From positions 1 to 7,516 of the forward strand of contig JALRFG010000096.1 of NCBI GenBank assembly GCA_023253795.1: a DNA stretch of 7,516 bases. Reading direction: 5' to 3'. This DNA comes from Methylocystis sp. Lineage in GTDB: Bacteria; Pseudomonadota; Alphaproteobacteria; Rhizobiales; Beijerinckiaceae. Position numbers and translations under genes: made by a program. Below the pieces are notes generated by a model. That model had not been told where the DNA came from, made no database searches, and saw only the letters and a program-made list of their open reading frames with translations. Below, piece by piece: positions 1-5,829 of this stretch (positions are counted from its first letter, which is position 1; the number at the start of each line of letters is the position of its first letter).

Positions 1-56
1 CGACGGCGCAGCTCTATAAAACGCTTCTCGCGTGGGCTAAACTCGAAATTATGTGA
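1..56 (+). CDS. C-terminal end of an unidentified plus-strand gene (partial)
   Basis: In frame 3 the window opens with an uninterrupted reading frame that ends TAQLYKTLLAWAKLEIM and stops at TGA (54-56). The peptide looks like a normal amphipathic helix, with alternating Leu/Ala/Trp and Lys/Glu, not like random translation. A hairpin with a T-run follows 6 bases after the stop (63-84), which supports a real gene ending here. The start lies outside the window. The frame overlaps the last 8 bases of the convergent DUF1217 gene (stop at 49-51). The family cannot be recognised from 17 residues. The alternative is a chance open frame, because 17 codons without a stop is weak evidence alone and the terminator is the main support. 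Confidence 0.45.
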   Translation, partial: TAQLYKTLLAWAKLEIM

Positions 57-576
57 CCTTATCTAGGCCAGCCCCTAGTTTTTTATCGGCGAGGAGTCCG
101 TAACAGCTGGTCAGCCTGGGCGCGTTCTCACGGAAATACAAGGCAAGCTCGACGCCTGCATTCTGTTGTCCCTGAGAAGATCGCATCGCGTCGTCAACAT
201 AGCGACCGACAACATTACTAATGCTCTCCGCCGTCCCGAGCGATGCGGCGCCCTTGCCGATAAAATCGAAAGCCTTGGCGAATTCCAGAATTCGGCGATC
301 ATTGAGCGTACGCGCCAGCGCATTTGGCTTGTCGACGCCCTGTTCAAGCACGCGTCGCATCATGCCGATGGCCTGCATCTTGTCGCCCAGCCCAAAGGCG
401 TGCAGGGCATAATTTAACAGGCGGCGATCTTTGAGGAAGGCGTCAACAGACATAATTTTGGAAATATGGGTTTTATAATAATTGGTTTCTAACTGAACAT
501 CCGGCTTTTTCGCGGCGATCGCGCGCCATTTATCAATATTGGTCGAGACCGAAAGATAGCTGGAGATTGTTGTCAT
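49..576 (-). CDS. DUF1217 domain protein, flagellum-associated family
   Basis: The 175-residue protein matches the DUF1217 family of Hyphomicrobiales, which is usually found in or near flagellar clusters and whose biochemical role is not established. Recognisable stretches are an N-terminal MTTISSYLSV segment, then ETNYYKTHISKI, SVDAFLKDRRLLNYALHAFGL, the LNDRRILEFAKAFDF motif and ALYFRENAPRLTSCYGLLADK near the end. It has no signal peptide or membrane segment. I chose ATG at 576 because the family resemblance begins there; a TTG ten codons upstream (606) would add MLHRVRGAGS, which does not resemble the family. Neither start has a strong ribosome-binding site. Many relatives carry more sequence after the LADK motif, often further domain copies, whereas this one stops 11 residues later (LGAGLDKVT follows the lysine pair). 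No other flagellar gene lies in the window. Family call is good; function is unknown. Confidence 0.75.
   Translation of the reverse strand: MTTISSYLSVSTNIDKWRAIAAKKPDVQLETNYYKTHISKIMSVDAFLKDRRLLNYALHAFGLGDKMQAIGMMRRVLEQGVDKPNALARTLNDRRILEFAKAFDFIGKGAASLGTAESISNVVGRYVDDAMRSSQGQQNAGVELALYFRENAPRLTSCYGLLADKKLGAGLDKVT
63..84 (+). terminator. Probable Rho-independent terminator for the left-edge plus-strand gene
   Basis: The inverted repeat CTAGG (63-67) / CCTAG (74-78) has a 6-base loop and is followed at once by six T (79-84), reading on the plus strand. The stem is only 5 bp, so termination may be modest. The position 6 bases past the TGA at 54-56 is ideal for the gene entering from the left. 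On the minus strand the element is inside the 3' end of the DUF1217 coding sequence. Confidence 0.5.
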
Positions 577-693
577 CGACCCGGCGCCACGCACACGATG
601 TAACAAAAAAGAACGATAGGCGTATGATTCTTGCGCGGAGCTTACCCTGCAAGGTCTGGTCTTCTCGGAAACATTAACGAAGAGGGCGGCGTT

Positions 694-1521
694 TTACGGC
701 TTGCCGGGATGATCACACGGCGAAACCTTCAGAAAACTCAACGCCGCCAACTCTCCACCAAGGACAAAATCGCCATAATCCAGACGCAGCGCTCGCGACA
801 CGCCATTCTCATATAAGTCGAAAGACAGAACATAAACGGGCTGGCCATCGCGCTTGCCGGCTTCAAAATAGGACACCGACACCGGCCAGCGCCTCAACCC
901 GCTCACCCCCGGCTCCCGGGCCGCTTTCTCTGGCGCCGTCGTCGTCAGCGGCGCCCCGATCACGGTCAAGGTGTCAAACGCCTTGTCGCCCTCGCCGCTT
1001 CCGTCAAAGACGCGCGCCTCGAGAAATTTATCGCCAGCTTGCGCCGCCGACAAAATTCGGCGGAGATGTTCGGTCGGAAAAAACGTCGGCGTCGCAATAT
1101 TCACGGCGGCCTTCTTTGGCTTCTCGACAGAAACCTCAACGCCGCCATTTTGTTTTCGGGCGCGCCCATCGACATTTTCGATAATCGCATGCTCAATGCG
1201 CGTTTGGGTCTTGAAGCGAAAACTCTCGCCGTCCCCGGATTCAAAAGTCGCAGCGGTCATGTCGGATAATTTACTGGCGCCCTCAGGCGGCTGCATATCT
1301 GTTATCTGACGGAAATTCTGAACATAGCCCTCACAGGTCGAGCCGGAAAATTCAAGGACAATCCGGCCATGAGCATGTATCGGCGCTTTCGCGCCACTGC
1401 TTTTGAGGAGACTCAGATCATAAACGGCGCGATGCGCGGCCAGAGCGACTTCTGCATGCGCCGAATGCACAAACGACAGCGCCGCGCATGTGATGAGAAC
1501 GGCGCGCGACACAATGATCAT
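694..1521 (-). CDS. eipB: EipB family (DUF1849) periplasmic cell-envelope integrity protein
   Basis: This 275-residue protein is close in length to Brucella EipB, a periplasmic beta-spiral protein needed for envelope integrity and stress resistance. Residues 1-23 form a Sec signal peptide: short N-region with Arg6, hydrophobic core, then cleavage after AHA. The mature part carries family stretches: AAHRAVYDLSL (28-38), GRIVLEFSGSTCEGY (52-66), ATFESGDGESFRFKTQT (91-107), and YVLSFDLYENGVSRALRLDYGDF (split around 230-252). The two mature cysteines, Cys63 and Cys269, match the pair that forms the conserved disulfide in Brucella EipB. ATG at 1521 is preceded by AAGGAG at good spacing, which decides it over the TTG at 1575. 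The gene is divergent from the RidA gene, and both could be driven from the 118-base spacer. The exact molecular role of EipB is unsettled even in Brucella. Confidence 0.9.
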   Translation of the reverse strand: MIIVSRAVLITCAALSFVHSAHAEVALAAHRAVYDLSLLKSSGAKAPIHAHGRIVLEFSGSTCEGYVQNFRQITDMQPPEGASKLSDMTAATFESGDGESFRFKTQTRIEHAIIENVDGRARKQNGGVEVSVEKPKKAAVNIATPTFFPTEHLRRILSAAQAGDKFLEARVFDGSGEGDKAFDTLTVIGAPLTTTAPEKAAREPGVSGLRRWPVSVSYFEAGKRDGQPVYVLSFDLYENGVSRALRLDYGDFVLGGELAALSFLKVSPCDHPGKP

Positions 1522-1594
1522 TGAATTCTCCTTGCCGGCAAGGCGCAGCGCCAAACGGCTGAAGCCATTGCACAAAATTCATTCGAAAAGTAAG

Positions 1595-1622
1595 CTCGAC
1601 ATGAGATCGACGCAAATATTTT
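1595..1622 (+). promoter_or_regulatory. Possible sigma-70-type promoter for the RidA-GDPD pair
   Basis: Within the eipB/ridA divergent spacer, CTCGAC (1595-1600) resembles the alphaproteobacterial -35 CTTGAC, and TATTTT (1617-1622) lies 16 bases downstream as a -10. A transcript would start near 1628-1630, just ahead of the GGAGAG ribosome-binding site (1631-1636) and the ATG at 1640. The leader would be very short. This is pattern matching only. Confidence 0.3.
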
Positions 1623-1639
1623 ATCGACATGGAGAGCGC

Positions 1640-2122
1640 ATGACCGTTTCTTCTCTCAAGACGCCTGGCGAAAGACTGGCCGCGCTTGGCCTCTCCCTGC
1701 CAGCCGCCGCAGCGCCCGTGGCTAATTATGTCCCCTATGTGCGGACGGGCGATCTACTGTTCGTCTCCGGGCAATTGCCGGTCGGATCGAATGGCGTTGA
1801 TCCGGCCCATAAGGGCAAGCTTGGCGCGGCGGTGTCGCTTGACGCCGGACAGGCGGCCGCGCGTCAGGCGGCGCTAAATGTGCTGGCGCAAGCGCAGGCG
1901 GCGATTGGCGATCTGGCGAAACTCCGCGCCGTGCGCATCGGCGGCTATGTCAATTCGACGCCCGATTTCGCCAATGTGCCGCAAGTCGTGAACGGCGCTT
2001 CCGATCTCTTCGCCGCCGTCCTCGGCGACAATGGCAAACATGCGCGCTTTGCGGTCGGCGTCGCTCAATTGCCGCTTGATGCGGCGGTCGAGGTCGAGGG
2101 AATATTCGAAATTCTGCCGTGA
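1640..2122 (+). CDS. RidA family (YjgF/YER057c/UK114) protein, probable enamine/imine deaminase
   Basis: The 160-residue protein belongs to the RidA superfamily, small trimeric proteins that hydrolyse reactive enamine/imine intermediates from PLP enzymes, or related small-molecule roles. Visible features are YVPYVRTGDLLFVSGQLP (30-47), the helix DAGQAAARQAALNVLAQAQAAIG, and ARFAVGVAQLPLDAAVEVEGIFEI near the end. Arg136 aligns with the catalytic Arg105 of E. coli RidA in its ARSCVEVARLP motif, and Glu151/Glu153 fall in the conserved (I/V)E(I/V)E stretch, so deaminase activity is plausible. The protein is longer than archetypal RidA (about 128 residues) at the N-terminus, matching the longer YjgF-like subgroup with an ERLAALGLSLP opening. 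ATG at 1640 has GGAGAG just upstream; an in-frame ATG at 1601 is less well supported. The stop overlaps the next gene's start (GTGA), so the two are translationally coupled. Substrate is unknown. Confidence 0.88.
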   Translation: MTVSSLKTPGERLAALGLSLPAAAAPVANYVPYVRTGDLLFVSGQLPVGSNGVDPAHKGKLGAAVSLDAGQAAARQAALNVLAQAQAAIGDLAKLRAVRIGGYVNSTPDFANVPQVVNGASDLFAAVLGDNGKHARFAVGVAQLPLDAAVEVEGIFEILP

Positions 2123-2889
2123 ACACGGATCATCTCAGCGCTTTACTCTCACGTCCGATCGCCCATCGCGGATGGCATAATACTGCGGCCGGCGTGATCG
2201 AAAATACTCTTGGCGCGGCGCGCGCCGCGATCGACACCGGCTTCGCGATCGAATGCGACGTTCAACTGACAAAAGATGGCGCCGCGATCGTCTTTCACGA
2301 TGACGATTTGGAGCGGCTCACACAGGCAAGCGGAGAGGTGCGCGACTGGACGTTATCCGCTCTTCAATGTCAGTCCCTGCGACATACGACCGAAACCATT
2401 CCGTCACTACCTGATTTTCTGGCTGCAATTGCAGGAAAGACGCCGCTGGTCATCGAACTCAAAAGCACTTTCGATGGCGATCTGCGCCTGCTGTCCGCCG
2501 TAGCTGACGCATTGCGCGCCTATCGTGGCGCCGTCTGTCTCGAAAGCTTCGATCCAGCGCTGATCGCCCACTTGCGCCTCCATGCCGCGCAAATGGGCGT
2601 CGCCCATATCCCGCTCGGCATTGTCGGCGAAGCCAATTACACGGCGCGCGACTGGCCGCAGCTTTCTTCGGAGCAGCGTCAGGAAATGACGCATTTTCTG
2701 CATTATCCGCAAACACGACCGGATTTTATTTCATGGAATGTCGCCGATTTGCCGCACGCCATTCCGTTTCTCGCGCGCGAAGGTCTACGCTTGCCGGTGA
2801 CGACATGGACAATCCGCTCGGAAGAACAAGCGCAAAGCGCACGTCAATGGTCGGACCAGGTCGTGTTCGAGGGCTATACGCCAGCCTAG
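2119..2889 (+). CDS. Glycerophosphodiester phosphodiesterase (GDPD family, UgpQ-like)
   Basis: The 256-residue protein is a cytosolic-type GDPD that would hydrolyse glycerophosphodiesters (phospholipid deacylation products) to glycerol-3-phosphate and an alcohol. All signature positions are present: HRG at 16-18 with catalytic His16, ENT at 28-30, the metal ligands Glu45 and Asp47 in ECDVQLTKDG, catalytic His60 in VFHDDDLERLT, and Glu113/Lys115 in VIELK. The C-terminal LPVTTWTIRSEEQ corresponds to the conserved (V/T)W(T)(V/I) strand of the TIM barrel. There is no signal peptide. The GTG start at 2119 overlaps the upstream TGA by four bases (GTGA), so it is almost certainly expressed with the RidA gene. 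I recall an eipB, ridA, gdpd order in other Hyphomicrobiales but cannot verify it here. No strong terminator follows; the convergent can gene ends 10 bases away. Confidence 0.9.
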   Translation: MNTDHLSALLSRPIAHRGWHNTAAGVIENTLGAARAAIDTGFAIECDVQLTKDGAAIVFHDDDLERLTQASGEVRDWTLSALQCQSLRHTTETIPSLPDFLAAIAGKTPLVIELKSTFDGDLRLLSAVADALRAYRGAVCLESFDPALIAHLRLHAAQMGVAHIPLGIVGEANYTARDWPQLSSEQRQEMTHFLHYPQTRPDFISWNVADLPHAIPFLAREGLRLPVTTWTIRSEEQAQSARQWSDQVVFEGYTPA

Positions 2890-2899
2890 ACGCCAGAGC

Positions 2900-3544
2900 C
2901 TATATGGCGCTTTCGGCTTCCTGATAAATTACGTCGACGTCGCTGCCAGCCGGCAGCGTCACCAATTGCTGCAAAATCCCGTCGTCGAGCGCATAGACCC
3001 AGCCATGCAGCATGGGGCTTTGCTCGTTCTTCCACGCCGTCTGAATGATCGACATATGCGAAAGTCGACGCACCTGTTCGATGACGTTCAGCTCCACCAG
3101 ACGGTTGGTGCGTTCCGTCATAGACTCCAGCCGATCGACTTCGTCGCGATGCATCCGGTAAATATCCTTGAGATGCATGAGCCATTTATTCAGCAGCGAG
3201 AGCTCCGGCCGCTGACGATCCAGCGAGGCTTTGACGCCACCACAATTATAATGCCCGCAGACGATCACATGTTCGACCTTGAGCACCTGCACGGCGTATT
3301 GAACCACGCTGAGACAATTGAAGTCCGTCGCCACCACCTGATTGGCGATGTTGCGATGAGCGAAAATTTCACCTGGCTCGGCGTTGACGATAATATCCGC
3401 CGGCACGCGGCTGTCAGAACAGCCAATCCATAAAATCTTCGGCCGCTGATCCGCCGCCAGCCGTTCGAAATAGCCGGGGTCGCGCTGGCGGGTCTCCTCC
3501 GCCCAGGCCCTGTTTTCAAGCAACAGCCGTTCGTGCGATTTCAT
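2900..3544 (-). CDS. can: Beta-class carbonic anhydrase, type II (Can-like)
   Basis: This 214-residue protein interconverts CO2 and bicarbonate in the cytoplasm and closely resembles E. coli Can. The zinc site is complete: Cys42, Asp44 and Arg46 in CSDSRVP, and His98 and Cys101 in GHYNCGG. Trp39, Arg64 and Tyr184 are the three residues that form the non-catalytic bicarbonate pocket of type II enzymes (Trp39, Arg64, Tyr181 in the Haemophilus enzyme), so allosteric inhibition by bicarbonate and activation at higher pH are expected. NCLSVVQYAVQVLKVEHVIVCGHYNCGG and ELNVIEQV are also near-diagnostic, shown here as short parts around residues 76-103 and 151-158. ATG at 3544 is chosen because E. 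coli-like homology starts there; the nearest Shine-Dalgarno, AGGAG at 3557-3561, is 12 bases upstream, rather far. It lies 83 bases downstream of nnr on the same strand, so co-transcription is possible. Confidence 0.95.
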   Translation of the reverse strand: MKSHERLLLENRAWAEETRQRDPGYFERLAADQRPKILWIGCSDSRVPADIIVNAEPGEIFAHRNIANQVVATDFNCLSVVQYAVQVLKVEHVIVCGHYNCGGVKASLDRQRPELSLLNKWLMHLKDIYRMHRDEVDRLESMTERTNRLVELNVIEQVRRLSHMSIIQTAWKNEQSPMLHGWVYALDDGILQQLVTLPAGSDVDVIYQEAESAI

Positions 3545-3627
3545 CAGATGCTCATTCTCCTGCGCGCCGATCGTGTGGCGGCCTGCAATGACAAAGGGAC
3601 GACGACCCCCGCCCCAATAGCGCGTCT

Positions 3628-5178
3628 CTAGCCCGGATCCCGCACGACGTCGGGCGCCACGCCGGATAATTCCCGCCAGACCAATGGCAATGTCGCAATC
3701 AGATCGTCGGCGATTAACCCCGGCCCGAAAAGCGATGCGGCACGCGCATGCATCCATGTCGCACAGCAGGCGGCATGAAAGCCTTCCATCTCCTGCGCCA
3801 TCAATCCAGCGATAATCCCCGTCAGCGCGTCCCCGGAGCCCGCCGTGGCGAGCCAGGGCGACGCGGTCGGCAAAATAGCGGCGCGTCCGTCCGGCGCGGC
3901 GACAACCGTATCGGGGCCCTTATACAGCACGATGGCGCCGCTCACTTGCGCCGCCATCCGGGCCCGGTCGAGCTTGGAGATCACCGCATCGCAATTGGGA
4001 AACAAACGCGCGAATTCGCCGGCGTGCGGCGTCATCACGACATCGCCGGTGGCGCCGCCGATCGCTCGCCACAAACGTTCTGGCTCCGTCGCAAAACTGG
4101 TCAGGGCGTCGGCGTCGAGCACAACGGCGCGACGCCCGCCTCCTGAAGCCAGCGCCGCTTCGACCTGATGGCGACTGGCTTCGCCGACGCCAAGGCCCGG
4201 GCCAATGGCGACGACATTCTTGCGTCGGTCTTCAAGCAGCGTCGCCAGTCCGTCGGCGCCATCGGCGACGCGCACCATCACGGCGGTGAGCGCAGCGGCG
4301 TTGATGGCCAGCGCGTCGGCCGGCGTCGCCAGCGTCACAAGACCCGCGCCGGCGCGTAACGCCGCGCTCGCGGCAAGGCGCGCGGCGCCGGTGAAAGAAG
4401 GACCGCCTGAAACAACCACCGCATGACCGCGCGAATATTTATGTCCCGCGACATCGGGAAGCGTGAGGCGGCTCTGCCATAGCTCCGGTTCATTGACGAA
4501 AGTATTGACGCCAAGACCTTCGAGCGCGGATGGGCGGATGCCGATATGAACGCAATTCAGACGACCGCACAGCAAGCGGCCGGGCAGCAGCAGATGACCG
4601 GTCTTGACGCGAAAAAACGTCACGGTGATGTCGGCCTCGACGGCGGCGCCGCGCACGCCGCCGGTGGTGCCGTCAACACCGCTGGGAATATCGACGCTCA
4701 CGACCTTTTGCTTGCTGGTGCGACGCCATTCATTCAGGCGATTGACCAGCGAGATGGTTTGCGCATCGAGATCGCGCGCAAGGCCGGTGCCATACAGCGC
4801 GTCGATCACCAGATCGACGCCTTTGAAATCGACGTCCCAGACCGACGCCACCTCGCCCGGCCAGGCGGCGGCGGCGCGCGCCGCATCGCCATGCAATTCG
4901 CTTGGCGGCGTCGTTGATGCGACCCGCACCTTGTAACGCTGGCCGCGCAGCAAGCGGGCGGCGACATAACCATCGCCGCCATTATTGCCGGGACCGCACA
5001 GGACAAGGATGCGCCGGCCGCTGGTCTTCTGCAAAATCTGGCTGGTGACGCCGGCGATCGCCGCCGCCGCATTCTCCATCAAGGACATGCCCGGCACGCC
5101 GCCGGCGATGGTCCGGCGATCCGCCTCGGCCATCTGGTCCGTCGTCAGGAGTTCAAGCGGGTAGGATGCGGTCGACAT
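3628..5178 (-). CDS. nnr: Bifunctional NAD(P)H-hydrate epimerase / ADP-dependent (S)-NAD(P)H-hydrate dehydratase
   Basis: The 516-residue fusion repairs hydrated nicotinamide cofactors. The N-terminal YjeF_N domain (about 1-215) epimerises (R)- to (S)-NAD(P)HX; the C-terminal domain (about 225-505) dehydrates (S)-NAD(P)HX at the expense of ADP. Epimerase signatures are MEN near residue 34, GPGNNGGDGYVAARLL (62-77), DALYGTGL (126-133) and VSVDIPSGVDGTTGG (160-174). Dehydratase signatures are KYSRGHAVVVSGG (247-259), AGAGLVTLATP (276-286), GPGLG (326-330), VLDADALT (353-360), MTPHAGEFARLF (382-393), YKGPDTVVAAPDG (419-431) and the nucleotide-binding TAGSGDALTGIIAG (445-458) with the catalytic Asp450. 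Length is normal for the fused form. ATG at 5178 fits the conserved ELLTTDQMAEADRRTI opening, but its upstream sequence has no good ribosome-binding site. Neighbour can lies downstream on the same strand. Confidence 0.96.
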   Translation of the reverse strand: MSTASYPLELLTTDQMAEADRRTIAGGVPGMSLMENAAAAIAGVTSQILQKTSGRRILVLCGPGNNGGDGYVAARLLRGQRYKVRVASTTPPSELHGDAARAAAAWPGEVASVWDVDFKGVDLVIDALYGTGLARDLDAQTISLVNRLNEWRRTSKQKVVSVDIPSGVDGTTGGVRGAAVEADITVTFFRVKTGHLLLPGRLLCGRLNCVHIGIRPSALEGLGVNTFVNEPELWQSRLTLPDVAGHKYSRGHAVVVSGGPSFTGAARLAASAALRAGAGLVTLATPADALAINAAALTAVMVRVADGADGLATLLEDRRKNVVAIGPGLGVGEASRHQVEAALASGGGRRAVVLDADALTSFATEPERLWRAIGGATGDVVMTPHAGEFARLFPNCDAVISKLDRARMAAQVSGAIVLYKGPDTVVAAPDGRAAILPTASPWLATAGSGDALTGIIAGLMAQEMEGFHAACCATWMHARAASLFGPGLIADDLIATLPLVWRELSGVAPDVVRDPG

Positions 5179-5299
5179 GGCGCAATCGTGACCGAAGGCG
5201 CGGCGTCACGCAATGGCCGGCGCCCGAAAACGATGCGCGACGCGGCAAAATATGGCGCCGCATTTCGTCCCGGCGCGCTTTCCGCTATGTCCTTGGAGC

Positions 5300-5818
5300 A
5301 TGATCAGCGCAATCATTCTCGCAAACGACAGGATTGACGGCCCGGCGCGCGCCGATTTCACCGCGCGCTGTCTTGGATCCCTTGTCGAGGCCTGTGTGCA
5401 GGGGCTTGTCGCCGACGCCGTGCTGATCGGCGAACCCGGCCGCAACCTCGGCCAGATTGCGGAGGACGCCGGCTGCGGCTTCATCGAAACCGCCAACGCG
5501 CCGCAGGGGTTGCGCGAAGCGCTGGCGCAGCTGCGGCGCGACCATGTTCTTCTGCTCTCCGCCGGCTATGCGGTGGACCGCGGCTTCGCCGATGAACTCG
5601 ACGAACTTTTCGCTTATGACGCCGGTGATGCGCCGCGCACGCTGCGGGCTGCGCCGAACTCATTTGCGACGAGGCTTTTGCCGCGTCTGTCAAAGTCTGC
5701 GGGGATCATCGCGCCGCGTCGCATTCTGACGCAAATCGATTCTTCCTTCGACATGGACAGGCTCGCCCGAAAATTAAAAGGCGCGGATCTTGCGACCCGC
5801 GCCCGTCGTCTGAGCTGA
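5300..5818 (+). CDS. Hypothetical protein, possibly a degenerate GT-A (family 2-like) glycosyltransferase
   Basis: The frame encodes 172 residues from ATG at 5300. MISAIILAND followed by LGSLVEACVQGLVADAVLIGE, IAEDAGCGFIET, LREALAQLRRDHVLLLSAGYAVDRGF and a basic C-terminus recall the short family-2-like glycosyltransferases of Hyphomicrobiales, in which a strand, helix, strand core carries a DAGSTD-type nucleotide-sugar loop. Here that loop reads GEPGRN (about residues 45-50), and no DXD is evident at the usual place, so a catalytic role is doubtful. No signal peptide or membrane segment is seen. The start is uncertain: GGAG (5295-5298) sits only one base before the ATG, and an in-frame ATG at 5252 would add 16 residues. 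Codon use and G+C match the neighbours, so it is a real gene. It is divergent from nnr and convergent with ypfJ. Family assignment is tentative. Confidence 0.7.
   Translation: MISAIILANDRIDGPARADFTARCLGSLVEACVQGLVADAVLIGEPGRNLGQIAEDAGCGFIETANAPQGLREALAQLRRDHVLLLSAGYAVDRGFADELDELFAYDAGDAPRTLRAAPNSFATRLLPRLSKSAGIIAPRRILTQIDSSFDMDRLARKLKGADLATRARRLS
5771..5803 (-). terminator. Rho-independent terminator of ypfJ
   Basis: On the minus strand GGCGCGGGTC (5803-5794) pairs with GATCCGCGCC (5789-5780) in a 10-bp stem with one G-U pair, closed by a GCAA tetraloop of the stable GNRA type, and is followed by TTTTAATTTT (5779-5770). It begins 26 bases past the ypfJ stop. On the plus strand the same bases have an A-C mismatch and no T-run, so it is directional. 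It lies wholly inside the 3' end of the convergent gene at 5300-5818. Confidence 0.85.
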
Positions 5819-5829
5819 ATAGGCTGCGC

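Noticed and set aside
607..693. Terminator or promoter in the eipB-DUF1217 spacer, including the T-run on the minus strand near 606-612
   Set aside because: The only stem before the T-run is about 5 A/T-rich pairs with a 14-base loop. No convincing -35/-10 pair or other structure was seen in this stretch.
971..1309. Open plus-strand frames opposite eipB (971-1309 and 1039-1269)
   Set aside because: They are antisense to a well-supported gene with signal peptide and family motifs. Their translations are Arg/Ser/Pro-rich with no family resemblance.
1578..1596. CtrA-like TTAA-N7-TTAA site on the minus strand upstream of eipB
   Set aside because: The best match (TTAC, then TGAA) is degenerate in both half-sites and has the wrong spacing.
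2891..2909. Hairpin CGCCA / TGGCG between the GDPD and can genes, as a shared terminator
   Set aside because: The stem is only 5 bp with a 9-base loop and no proper T-run on either side.
2966..3433. A 155-codon plus-strand frame opposite can
   Set aside because: The minus strand carries the full carbonic anhydrase zinc and bicarbonate sites. The antisense frame has many His/Arg and no recognisable domain.
3545..3627. Terminator between nnr and can
   Set aside because: Only a 3-bp G/C stem before TTT can be drawn on the minus strand, too weak to separate the two genes.
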